A DNA stretch of 64,000 bases from Closterium sp. NIES-65 (lineage: Eukaryota > Streptophyta > Zygnematophyceae > Desmidiales > Closteriaceae), in the NCBI GenBank assembly GCA_948144175.1, contig CANXME010000249.1, forward strand, positions 55,898 through 119,897, given 5' to 3'. Positions 1 through 9,079 of this stretch are shown in pieces (position 1 is the stretch's first letter; each line of letters begins with the position of its first letter). The position numbers and the translations under genes are program-made. Below the pieces are notes generated by a model, which was given only the letters and a program-made list of their open reading frames with translations, was not told where the DNA came from and did no database searches.

Positions 1-1089
1 GCTGACTCACCGCCATGGGATGGGTGACTCATCTCCATGGCAGAGCCTGGACAGCAAAGATGGTGAGAGCAGCTCCCTTAGCCACATGAGCGCCCCCAGG
101 TCAACAAAGGGGTATGCCTGAAGTCCTTGTCAGGCGTGACAGCACTGAAAGTGGCAGTCGCAGCAAGAGACTGATGGCGTGATACCGGAGGCTGTGACTC
201 AAAAGCATCCCGACTTTCAGTGTGCCTACCAGTTTTCAAGGTCCTTGCTCCTGCTACTTCTCTGAGTCTTCCCCTTCCCTCTCTACTCCTCATCGTATTG
301 CCGCTTTCTCATGCCGCAGCAGCAGCAGATTCTTGTGATAGGGTTCGCAAATAATGGAGATATGGAGAAAACCAGATGGGACCAGATGTGTCCCTAGCAT
401 TTGGCCGGCTAAACGGGGCACATCAGCAGCAGCAGCAGCACCACCACCAGCTTCACCAGTAAGAGAAGCAGAGGGCACAGCAGCAGTGGCTAGCAAAAAA
501 GCAGCAAGCACTGGATTTCCACACTTCCCAAACAGCAACCACCAGATTTTCCACTTCCCAAACGGTCTTCGACCCAAACCAGTAGCACAGAACATCGATC
601 TGAGGCTCGTCAGACCCTCTAGAGGGTTTGGGGTTTACCACCGGGTTCAGCACTAGGCCTAGCACTCTGCACCTCCCTTCCCTGCTGTATGCTTTAAGAC
701 TCGCCTCACAACTAGCACCAGCCGCTCCACTCATGCAAGCACTCGCTAAAGCAGCAGCTGCTTTACCACCAGCAGCAATTTTAGCTGCTGCGGTCGTTGC
801 TGCAGTAGCTGCTGGTACCCTGGATTCTCTAGGGTTATTCGAGTCGAATCCCCGAAGACCTCCGGACCCATCCAGTCAGTATTAAAGAGCAGGAAAGGAA
901 CTATATGAGGCAGGTTAAGGCCGTGCCCGCAAGCACACGAAGCACGGTTGGAAACACCTGCTGCAATGAACTGACCTGTGTAGAAAATCAGACCTATATG
1001 CACAATGTGCACAAGGAGAAGCTGGTTCTGAGATGTTGAAAAAGGTCTACAAACAGAAAGTTAACTGAAGTGATGAATACAAGCAAAAC
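1..1089. other. Unassigned flank
   Basis: No gene is recognised here. The longest open frames are short, overlap on both strands and resemble no family I know. There is mild CAG/GCA richness around 420-500 and 750-815. The stretch could be a decayed transposon or an intron of a gene lying to the left; nothing in it decides the matter. Confidence 0.4.
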
Positions 1090-1567
1090 AAAAGCTAAAA
1101 TAGGCAGAAAGTGAAGAGAGCTAGCTTGGAGGCGACTTGGGCTCGTCCAGGTGAGAAATTTGGTACCCAAGGGACTTGGGGTGGCCAAATGGGTGCTCAA
1201 GTCGCCCACAGTCAAGATGGGGACGTGAGGGACCCTCAAAGTGGGCCTGGAAGCGCCCCCTCTAGTGGAACCGCGATTCCACGAATTGGAAACGCGAATT
1301 CCAAGCTGGAGCCGCGTTTCCAATGTTGAAATTCGTGGGTCCAGGCTGGAGCCGCGTCCCCAAGGATGGGAAACGTGCTGGGGTGCCCCAAAGCCGAATT
1401 TGGGGTGCCTAGCACTTGATAAAGTCACTCAGGGGGCACCCTATAACTAATATAACCCAACCCCTATTGTCTACACTATTATAATGTAAGCAAATACATA
1501 CAAACCATAAAACAAACTAGTGAACTAACCTTCAGCATAATTAAAGGAAAATAAGTACCTAACAACA
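1090..1567 (-). mobile_element. Putative 3' LTR of the left-hand Copia element
   Basis: Read on the minus strand, the Copia pol stop codon is followed by a G-rich polypurine tract (complement of 1568-1576) and then by TGTTGTTAGG starting at 1567. This is the usual order of stop, polypurine tract and LTR start. The other LTR edge is not defined because no second copy exists in the window. The stretch 1259-1370 inside it holds a degenerate inverted and direct repeat (CCACGAATT near 1277 against AATTCGTGG near 1330, and CTGGAGCCGCG twice). Confidence 0.35.
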
Positions 1568-1574
1568 CCCCCCC

Positions 1575-3247
1575 TTAGGGTGACACAGAGGGAGAGATCA
1601 AAGAAGAAGTAGCAGGGCGAAGGCCGATGCAGGACTGTAGACACTGAAGTGTGTCACGAGGGAGAGGCTTGGTCCCCAAATCAGCAAGGTTATTACGGCT
1701 AGGGATGTAGTGCAGCGAGATATGCCCTTTGTCAACATGATCACGGAGGAAATGGTGGCGGATGTCGATGTGTTTGGCACGGGCATGGAAAACACCAGCG
1801 TCCTTTGCCAAGACAATGGCGCTAGTGTTGTCACAGAGCAGCGGGGTGGGACCAGTGGGGGGAAGGCCGAGAGAGCAGAGGAGAGTACGGAGCCAAAGGG
1901 CTTCGTGGGTTGCCGCACCAAGCGCGTAGTATTCAGCTTCACAAGAGGATGTCGCAACCACACATTGCCGCTTGGATTGCCAAGAAATCAGAGAAGGTCC
2001 CAGAAAAAACAGGTATGCAGTGAGGGAACGACGATCCTCACTTTCGGAAGCCCATGAGGCATCACAATACCCGACCAGCTGGAGGGAGGCGGGATTGCCA
2101 CCAAGAAGCAGCCCATGGGAAGAAGTCCTGTTGAGGTAACGGAGAACACGTCTAGCAGCCAGCCAATGAGGATCCGACCAAGAATGGAGGTGACGTGAAA
2201 GGAGTCCAGTAGAATGGGCTATGTCAGGGCGAGTGGCAACCATTGCGTACATGAGAGAGCCGACTAAAGAGGGATATGGGAAGGGTTCAGAGGGTGGCAA
2301 TAAGGAGCGTGTTGGAAGGAGGAGCTTAGAGTCCATGGGGGTGTGGCTGGGGTTGGCGTGGCTGAGATTGAAGGTAGAGAGGAGTGCAGAAATAAATTTG
2401 GACTGGTGGATGAGGAGGGTTCGAGAAGAGCGGTCGCGGTCTAAGTGGAGGCCGAGGTAATAAGTTAATGGGCCAAGGTCACGAAGTTTGAAGCGAGTGG
2501 ACAGAGAAGTCTTGAAGGTGGTAAGGGGAGTGATGGTGGTGGAAAGGATGATGAGATCGTCGACATAGACTAGGACAAGGAAGAAGTGGGAAGGATGTGG
2601 AAGAAGAGGTGAGGAGGGTGCAGCAATGAAAAGTCCGGGGTCGGCAGCGGAGGTGTGAAGGCCAAATGTGAGAAGCTCCGATTTCAGTTTTTTGTACCAA
2701 CACTGAGGAGCCTGCTTGATGCCGTACAAGGGCTTGTGCGGGAGGCAAACTTGAGGAGAGCCGTTGGCAGGAGGGAGTTCAAAACCGGGTGGTTGGGTCA
2801 TGTAATTAATCTCGTCAAGGTCGCCATTGAGAAAGGCATTGGAGATGTCGAGTTGATGCATCTCAAGATCAAGGGCAGCAGCAAGGGTGAGGAGCAAGCG
2901 AAGCGTAGCAAAGCGAATGGTGGGTGCAAATGTCTCAGTGTAGTCAATGCCCTCACGTTGCTTAAAGCCTTTAATGACCAAACGGGCTTTATAGCGCTCG
3001 ATGGACCCATCCGGGTTCTCTTTGACCTTGAAAACCCATTTGCAAGGGATAGGAGTGCAGCCGGGCGGTTTGGGCACAACGCTGTAAGTGCGGTTGGCTA
3101 GGAGTGCAGTAATTTCAGCGTCAGCAGCAGCAAGCCATTGGGGAGCAGCGGGGCAAGAGCGGGCAGCAGTAATTGTAGGTGGCTCGTAGTGGGAATGAAG
3201 AGCAATGTAGGCAAAGTCATGAAAAAAATGGGCTGACTCGCGATCAC
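1575..3247 (-). pseudogene. Copia retrotransposon pol, RT and RNase H, 5'-truncated
   Basis: This encodes the C-terminal part of a Copia polyprotein. In order there are: the RT entry KWVFKVKENPDGS, the fingers motif YKARLVIKGFKQREGIDY, the palm motif QLDISNAFLNGDL, the conserved LYGIKQAPQCWY, the catalytic YVDDLIIL, and an RNase H domain with YCDASWA and a final RAKHIDIRHHF. Integrase, protease and gag are missing: the frame enters foreign CCCGA-repeat sequence at 3248, where the foldback unit starts. The RT-RNase H part is open with no internal stop, so it decayed by truncation rather than point mutation. It is a different Copia lineage from the four related elements at 31-64 kb. Confidence 0.85.
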
Positions 3248-4139
3248 GCATGATCATCCTGCCCCGGCGGGTCGGGTCGACCCGACCCGACCCGGGTTTT
3301 GACCCGGATCGGGTCAGGCATTTTGAAGCGCTGGCTTGGCCGGGTCGGGTCGGGTTTACCCGGTCGGGTCGGGTCAACCCGACACCCGAAACCGGGTCGG
3401 GTCGGGTCGGGTCAGATTTAGACCCGAAGTCGTACCCGACCCGGTTTCGGGTACCGCGCCCTAAGTCGGGTCGAGTATTTGGCCCGACCCGACTTTTCCT
3501 CCCTCGACAATTTGCACTAAAGCAGATCGCGAAGTCAATGTCTAGGGTTTGTTTGTTCCCTCGACATTGACTTCGATCTGCAATACCTATGCAGCTAGCA
3601 AGCAATCGTTCTCAAGCTCTACTACTCTCTAAACCCGCGCCCATGTTAAGGAACATTATTACTAGTGTTTCCATGTTGGCGTAAGGGTCTTTTTAACCTA
3701 GCGCGACCAGGCAGAGATATTCGATTCTATAGAAATAGTTATTCTTAGCTCTCACAAGCGACTAAACTCTGGTCCCGCGTTCTCATCGCCCCCTGCGCGC
3801 CTACCAGGCCCGCATCGATAGTGACGCGACCCCCCATAGTCTAGTTACAAAATGGAGGACGTTCATATAATAATACTACACAAATATTCAATCAGTGCAA
3901 CACCGCACAGTAGTAAGGAGAACCTCTTACCCTGCATATGGGGTCCTGGCCCGACCCGACCCGACCCGGCCCCTACCCGACCCGACCCGGGGGCGGGTCA
4001 CGCCTGACCCGGCACCCGATACCCGGGTCGGGCCAGGATTTTTTGAAGTTCCGACCCGACCCGACCCGACCCGACCCGGAACCCGGCTGGCCCGCCCAAG
4101 TCGGGTCGGGTCGGGTCGGGTCGGGCCTAATGATCATGC
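3248..4139. mobile_element. CCCGA-rich foldback unit with 10-bp terminal inverted repeats
   Basis: The unit begins GCATGATCAT (3248-3257) and ends with its exact reverse complement ATGATCATGC (4130-4139). Just inside each end is a block (about 3260-3500 and 3945-4125) made of runs of the pentamer CCCGA and its complement. Both blocks share spacer words such as GGATTTTTTGAAGTT or GCATTTTGAAGCG in inverse orientation. The middle (3505-3940) is ordinary sequence. It separates a truncated Copia on the left from a 5'-truncated non-LTR element on the right. No matching target-site duplication was found. It could be a foldback or MITE-like transposon, or an inverted pair of satellite blocks. Confidence 0.4.
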
Positions 4140-4144
4140 TTGCA

Positions 4145-6916
4145 CGTACCTGACACTCAGGGCATCCTTGCTAGAGCGGAGGGACTGGCCAAGCGTGGTA
4201 ACCTGGCCAAGTCACTACAGTCTCTCCAAGCCACTCCAGTCTCACCTGCCTCCTCCGAAGTGTACGCGGCATTAGCAGCACGACACCCGCAAGCACTCCA
4301 GCCCTTACCAGAATGGATACGCACCTTCTCCCCCGAGAAAACCCCTTCGATAGAGCCGCGCGACTTCAGGCGCATCGTAGCCAAACTCCCAAACGGGGTG
4401 GGAGCAGGGCCCTCAGGCACAACCTTCGAGCACATACGCGATGCTGCACTCGGAAATCCAGACATCTTCGCCCATCTCCTCGCACTTACCAATACAGCTA
4501 TAGCCGGGAAACTCAGCAGCGAGGCCACCGAGCTCCTCACAGCCTCACGGCTCTTGGCCTTCACAAAACCGCAGGGGGGGACCCGACCGATAGTCGTGGG
4601 CGAATGCCTTCTTCGCATGGTGGCCAAGGCAGCACTGTTCCTGACCGGGGCGGCGGCACGATCACACTTCGCGCCTCTATAGTTCGGGGTAGCAGTGGCT
4701 GGAGGGATTGAGGCGGCCATTCACACTGCGCGCACATACCTGGAGGAGAACCCGGGCTCGGTGGCGCTGCAGATTGACCTCGCCAACGCGTTTAACGCGG
4801 TGGAAAGGGCGGCGGTATTCGAGGGGCTCAAGAACGAGTCCCTTGAAAGCCTTCTGCCCCTTGTCCGCCTCTCCTACGGAACTCCCTCAGCACTCCACCT
4901 CGACCATGACTTCGGCGTGGCTCCACTGCTAATGCTAGAGGCGTCCGCCAGGGGGACCCTCTTGGCCCCTTGCTCTTTGCGGCAAGCATCCACCCACACC
5001 TTACCGCAACGGCACTAGCTCACCCAAGGGTCGTCATTCTCGCCTACGCAGACGACATAACGCTGCTAGGCGAAGTAGAAGCGTGCACGGCGGCATTTAC
5101 ACACCTCACTGCCGCACTGATCCACATAGGCCTCGAGCACAACCTTGGGAAGTGTGAGGCTTGGTCTGCAACCGCCATAGACCCCGCCTCTCTCCCTCCG
5201 AGCTTCCCCATTGCAGCAGACGGACTGCGGATATTAGGAAGCCCAATCGGGACCTCAGATGGCTGTGCCGCCAGAGTAAGGGAAAGGCTTGCAGCAGCAG
5301 CAGAACCCTTGCCGCTCCTGGCCCAAATGGACCCCCAATTGTGCCTGCTGCTACTCACCCGCTGCGTGGGCCGGCGAGCATCCTTCCTGGCCAGAACCAC
5401 TCCGCTAGAGGCACTACGTGAGGATGAATGGGCGGCATGGGGGGAGCAACTACTGCATACCTTCCCGGACGCGGCCCATATCATGCTGCCAAGGAGTGAC
5501 GCGGAACAGAGGAGAATCTGGAGGCAAGCGGCGCTGCCCGTAACATTGGGGGGGCTTGGCATTACAAATCCTGCAGTTGAAGGGAGCTATGCGTACCTTG
5601 CGTCGGTGGTGGGCACCTCCCACTTACTGCACTCCCTGGCCGAGGCACTCCACCCAGATGTAGCAGCCCTCCTCCCCCTAACGGACCCCACCTCCGGCTC
5701 CGCGCACGCCCTGCCTGCACGCCTTGCAGCAGCGGAAGCAGCCCTCCCCCCCGAGGCTCTAGAAGCTCTCCAGGTCGGGAAAGCAGACCCACAGGGCCTC
5801 AAGCTGCAGCAGTCTCTAGCGCTGGCGGTTCAGACACGCCGCTTCCTGAGGGTCATGAACGAGGCAAGGCGGATGCGCCCCAACCCCCTCTCTGGCCATG
5901 CCCAGAGAATGCAGTCGGTGCTCGGCCCTGGTGCGGGAGATTGGCTGCTGGCACTACCCATCATACCCTTGCTTAGGATGGGACCCTCCCAGCTCTCCTC
6001 CGCTGCTGCGTTCCGCGTGGGCCTCCCCCTACCTGTCCCTAGGCGCTGCGACTGCCGCTACCGCACCAAACTCCCTGATGACCGCCTCCCAAACCATCTC
6101 ATGCGCTGCGAGAAAGGGGGGGAAGGATTGCGACTCACCATGCGCTCAGGGACGAGATTGCTTTGATTGCGGCAGAGGCGGGATTCACGGTGCACAAAGA
6201 AACCTATGTATACTCTCTCGTTGAAAACCTGAAGGCGGACGTCGCAATCCGCCATCCCCGGACGGGAGAGGTTTGGATGTGCGACGTGACAGTGACGGAC
6301 CTCGTTTCTCACCAAGATGAGAACTGCAATAGAGCACCGGGGTGGGCGGCTAGGGCAGCTGCGGACAAGAAGGAGCAGAAATACGTGCGCCGGAATGCGT
6401 GGGTGGGCTTTCATGCCCTAGCGGTAGAGACATATGGGTACCCCTCGCCCGGGGTGTTGGCATTCTTGCGGCAGTGCGCGGAGCTGGCGGCCAAGTTGCG
6501 ATTCAACGCAGCCCCCAACTCCTACGAGGCCGCCAAGCTGCTGACGGAATACCGCCAGCGCTGGAGCGTGTGCCTCCAAAAAGCACAAGCCAACACCCTC
6601 CGCTGCAAGACCAACGAGGCGATAGCAGCGGACGAGCTCGGCATGCGGGGCCCCTTTGCCCCCCTTAGCGAAGGCCAGCTCTACCAGCAAATAGAGCCCT
6701 CGTTCGACCTTTAGGGTCGGACGGAGGGGGCGGGAGGGAGTAAGGGAATGAGGTAGTTAGGTAGACCGAGTGTTATGTCTGGGTTTGCATGTGTTTGCAT
6801 CTTCCCATGTATCTCCCATCAATCAATACCAGGACCATTCGAGAGAGAGAAGGACTAGCTTAGACTAGCTTAGTACCAATGACTGTACCTTGATGCTATT
6901 AATACGAAGGACCGTT

Positions 6917-6917
<1 letters not shown>
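4145..6917 (+). mobile_element. Non-LTR retrotransposon copy A, 5'-truncated
   Basis: This is a member of the same family as copies B and C. It begins abruptly at the word ACAGGGCATCC/CTCAGGGCATCC, which lies inside the RT protein of copy B, so its 5' part is missing. That is the typical outcome of incomplete target-primed reverse transcription. It ends in the family 3' sequence AGGACCRTTCGAGA, present twice (6831-6844 and 6907-6920), followed by a GA run. Confidence 0.8.
4146..6714 (+). pseudogene. Non-LTR reverse transcriptase/endonuclease, copy A
   Basis: Read in pieces, the product covers most of the RT protein of copy B: a GILARAEGLAKRGNL start, the palm block LQIDLANAFNAVERA near 4765, YADDITLLG near 5043, a CDCRYRT zinc-finger start near 6047 with HLMRC near 6098, and the endonuclease block LKADVAIRHPRTGEVWMCDV near 6229. 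It is broken by a TAG at 4680-4682, where copy B has a Gln codon (HFAPL-stop-FGVAVAGG), by frameshifts near 4930-4980 that destroy the RGVRQGDP block, and by another frameshift near 6130-6165. It cannot encode a full enzyme. Confidence 0.85.

Positions 6918-6978
<61 letters not shown>
6831..6978 (+). repeat. Composite 3' tail and (GA)n tract
   Basis: Two family 3' ends follow each other. AGGACCATTCGAGAGAGAGA at 6831-6850 resembles the end of copy C. It is followed by about 65 bp matching the end of copy B (GACTAGCTTAGTACC ... TACGAAGGACCGTTCGAG) up to 6920. A pure GA run continues to 6978. The simplest reading is a minimal, heavily truncated B-type insertion into the GA tail of copy A. Confidence 0.6.
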
Positions 6979-6981
<3 letters not shown>

Positions 6982-7034
6982 TCCCTTAGCCCTCTGCCCT
7001 CTGCCTCATCCCTCTGCCCTCTGCCCTCCAAAGC

Positions 7035-7041
7035 TATTTAA
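7035..7041 (+). promoter_or_regulatory. TATA-like box upstream of ORF1 of copy B
   Basis: TATTTAA lies in CTATTTAAGGGTTGTCTCACCC, about 180 bp before the ORF1 ATG. It is in the only non-repetitive stretch between the GA tract and the ORF. A similar TATA-plus-CACCC arrangement occurs on the opposite strand near 8810. This is suggestive only. Confidence 0.25.
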
Positions 7042-7219
7042 GGGTTGTCTCACCCTCCTTCTCCTCATTATTTTGTGTGGAGTTCATTTTCGGTGGCTCG
7101 CGCCGGCGGCCTTCGGCCGCGCGCTCCTGGTGGCAAGGATTTCAAGCGACAGCATCGGAATAACGGGGTTCAAGCACACATCAACAGGAAGGGAGAGGGG
7201 ATCTACCTAAAAGGGCGAC

Positions 7220-9079
7220 ATGCAATACTACATGCGGCGGAAGCCTACATCATGTACGGCTCCTCCCCCTCCACCTCAAGCATCGAACGCATGCACGTTG
7301 ACACCGCCAGAAGGAGCTGCGCCGACGACTGAAGCGTGCGCACCGGGGTCCCCTCTTGGGCGGCCACAAGAAGATCCTCCACGTAGCGGGGGAAGGTACG
7401 CGCTAAGGGCGCTACCCCGGCGGGCGCTTCCAACACGGGCGCCAATAGTGGGGCGAGGGCTTCTGCCCAGGTCGCGCACGATCCTCGGGGACCTGGAGCG
7501 AAACTGCCCGGAGAGTTTCGCATGGCCCCACACACCGCCATCTGCAGGTTCGCCACCACCTCGCACGCCTCCGCAAGATTCAGCGTCCGGCACATGGTCA
7601 GCATGGAGTCTCTCCCCGCGCGAGTGGGGGGAGGTGCAATCGGAGCCTCACGCTGATATGCTGTCTCCCGGCCCGGAAGTCGGCCTCCCGAGAAGGGCTG
7701 CGCGGAGAAGCCAGGGACCTGCCGAGGGGTGCGGAACAGCGCCCTCCCCTCCCGCACGGGCAGATACTCGCTCAATACCGGCGCGCGCAGAGGGGCCGCG
7801 ACGTCAGGGGCTAGGGCGTGAGAATGACCGTTGGTCACTTCGATGTGGACGTGAGTTGGCTCACCAGTCGCTCGCGCCTGGTGCATCGCCGCTGCAAACA
7901 CATTCACGGCTTCACCAACCACAGGATCCTCCCCGCGACCAGCTCCGCCGCGACCCGCTCCATTCCGCCGACCCTGACGGCCACCAGAGCCCGCCGAGTG
8001 CGGAGGGGGGGGGGATTGCTCGCGACGCCCAGAATCCCATCGTCGCCCAGGAGAACCCCTCCCCCGCCTCGCCGGAGATCGACGCGGAGAGCGCTGCGTG
8101 GGGGATCGCGCTTGCGGTGAGCGCTGGGCTGCCCGATCTTGGGGAGATCGGTGACGGGGAGAGCGGGGGCTCGCAGGCGACAGCTGATCGCCAGCTCCGT
8201 GGCGGCGAAGCTCGCGTTGACCAGGAGAGCGACGTCGAGGGGAACGTTGCTGCTGGGGCTGGCGCTGCGGCGATCGCCCACGCTCATGAGGCGGCTGTCC
8301 AACCGGACGATTCGACCCAACGCGGGCCGGCGCCCACGAATACTCAGGAGAGTTTGGGCGCGCGCTCGCCTGATGAGGTAGAGACAGCCCGCGCTCCAGA
8401 CGCCGCACGGGCTCAGACGCGGATGGATGCGCAGGAGCGCGGAGACGGGGGGCAGCGGGCGCCTGAGGATGGGGGCCTGCGCTGTCCGCCGTACTCACTT
8501 GCGCGTGGTCGCGACCCGCGGAGGGGTCCATCACGCCCGAACGAACCGCCGCGGACGCCAGCGGGCCGTCAAAGGAGGGGCCTTGGTACCGCCTCGGCGC
8601 CACAATCGACACGCAATATTGCAGCGGCGGCCTCCGCGCAGCACGGAATCTGCGTAGGAAGAGGAGGGAGTCGGGGTGGTCGTAGAGGAGGCGCTGCGGT
8701 TCAACGACGGGGTGCTAGTAGCTTCGCGAGGGCTGCTCACAGGATCCTGAGGGGAAGGGCTAGAGATGGGGAAGAATCGAGTGACGAGAACTCTGTGGGT
8801 GACCCTCTATTTAACCCTGAAAGAGAGGGTAGCCCCAGTCCCTCCCCCGAGTTAGAAGAGGCAGAGCAGGCTCGAGATGTGGACCGAACTCCAACACCGA
8901 GCCGAGCCGCATCTGCGATCCGAATTGGAAGACAGAGCCGAGTCGGGGGGGGGAAACCAAGCCACACAAATTGCAGATGGCACCCCAACTCGGGCCAATC
9001 AGCAGAGTGCAGATGCACCCACAGGCCTGCCCCTGTTCAGTGCAGGCGACCTGGAAAAACGCCAGGACCTTTTCGCTGA
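7220..9079 (+). CDS. ORF1 of non-LTR copy B, low-complexity RGG-box protein
   Basis: An open frame of 619 codons from ATG. It is rich in Pro, Arg, Ala and Ser for the first 450 residues and has no fold I recognise. Near residue 480 it carries an RGG cluster (GRGGSRGGRRGG), then a short helical, acidic stretch (FARAAHRILRGRARDGEESSD) and a GDPLFNPEREGSPSPSPE segment. Copy C has a recognisable counterpart (RGRRGGGRGRGG, later PLGDQSYTLSREGIPSSE), so the 3' third is under some family constraint. RGG boxes often bind RNA, which would fit a nucleic-acid-binding ORF1p. The frame overlaps ORF2 by about 200 bp in another frame. The GC-rich opposite strand is also open, so the N-terminal part may not be the translated strand. 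Confidence 0.5.
   Translation: MQYYMRRKPTSCTAPPPPPQASNACTLTPPEGAAPTTEACAPGSPLGRPQEDPPRSGGRYALRALPRRALPTRAPIVGRGLLPRSRTILGDLERNCPESFAWPHTPPSAGSPPPRTPPQDSASGTWSAWSLSPREWGEVQSEPHADMLSPGPEVGLPRRAARRSQGPAEGCGTAPSPPARADTRSIPARAEGPRRQGLGRENDRWSLRCGRELAHQSLAPGASPLQTHSRLHQPQDPPRDQLRRDPLHSADPDGHQSPPSAEGGGIARDAQNPIVAQENPSPASPEIDAESAAWGIALAVSAGLPDLGEIGDGESGGSQATADRQLRGGEARVDQESDVEGNVAAGAGAAAIAHAHEAAVQPDDSTQRGPAPTNTQESLGARSPDEVETARAPDAARAQTRMDAQERGDGGQRAPEDGGLRCPPYSLARGRDPRRGPSRPNEPPRTPAGRQRRGLGTASAPQSTRNIAAAASAQHGICVGRGGSRGGRRGGAAVQRRGASSFARAAHRILRGRARDGEESSDENSVGDPLFNPEREGSPSPSPELEEAEQARDVDRTPTPSRAASAIRIGRQSRVGGGKPSHTNCRWHPNSGQSAECRCTHRPAPVQCRRPGKTPGPFR
7245..8612 (-). CDS. Opposite-strand ORF in copy B, SP/RS-rich with helical C-terminus
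   Basis: An open frame of 455 codons on the strand opposite ORF1. The N-terminal half is rich in RS and SP dipeptides (GRSPQRQPQQQRSPRRRSPG). The C-terminal 130 residues look globular and helical (EVVANLQMAVCGAMRNSP, then ALAPLLAPVLEAPAG). The broken minus-strand frame of copy C has the same order: an SP/RS-rich segment, then EVVTNVLEAALGAMEDCP. Several shared residues are encoded by different third bases in the minus frame (GAG/GAA, GCG/GCC, GCC/GCG, CCG/CCA), which argues for coding on this strand. The function is unknown. It may still be a shadow of ORF1 in GC-rich DNA. Confidence 0.4.
   Translation of the reverse strand: MSIVAPRRYQGPSFDGPLASAAVRSGVMDPSAGRDHAQVSTADSAGPHPQAPAAPRLRAPAHPSASEPVRRLERGLSLPHQASARPNSPEYSWAPARVGSNRPVGQPPHERGRSPQRQPQQQRSPRRRSPGQRELRRHGAGDQLSPASPRSPRHRSPQDRAAQRSPQARSPTQRSPRRSPARRGRGSPGRRWDSGRREQSPPPPHSAGSGGRQGRRNGAGRGGAGRGEDPVVGEAVNVFAAAMHQARATGEPTHVHIEVTNGHSHALAPDVAAPLRAPVLSEYLPVREGRALFRTPRQVPGFSAQPFSGGRLPGRETAYQREAPIAPPPTRAGRDSMLTMCRTLNLAEACEVVANLQMAVCGAMRNSPGSFAPGPRGSCATWAEALAPLLAPVLEAPAGVAPLARTFPRYVEDLLVAAQEGTPVRTLQSSAQLLLAVSTCMRSMLEVEGEEPYMM
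8802..8822 (-). promoter_or_regulatory. TATA-like motif facing the opposite-strand ORF, copy B
   Basis: On the minus strand GGGTTAAATAGAGGGTCACCC lies about 190 bp upstream of the minus-strand ATG at 8612. Copy C has GGTATAAGATTGGTCACCC at the equivalent place (about 13957-13978). A TATA-like word followed by GGTCACCC is thus kept in both copies on this strand. Confidence 0.25.

Noticed and set aside
3250-4153. Telomere-like repeats
   Set aside because: The unit is CCCGA/TCGGG, not the plant CCCTAAA or algal variants, and it occurs as inverted internal blocks.
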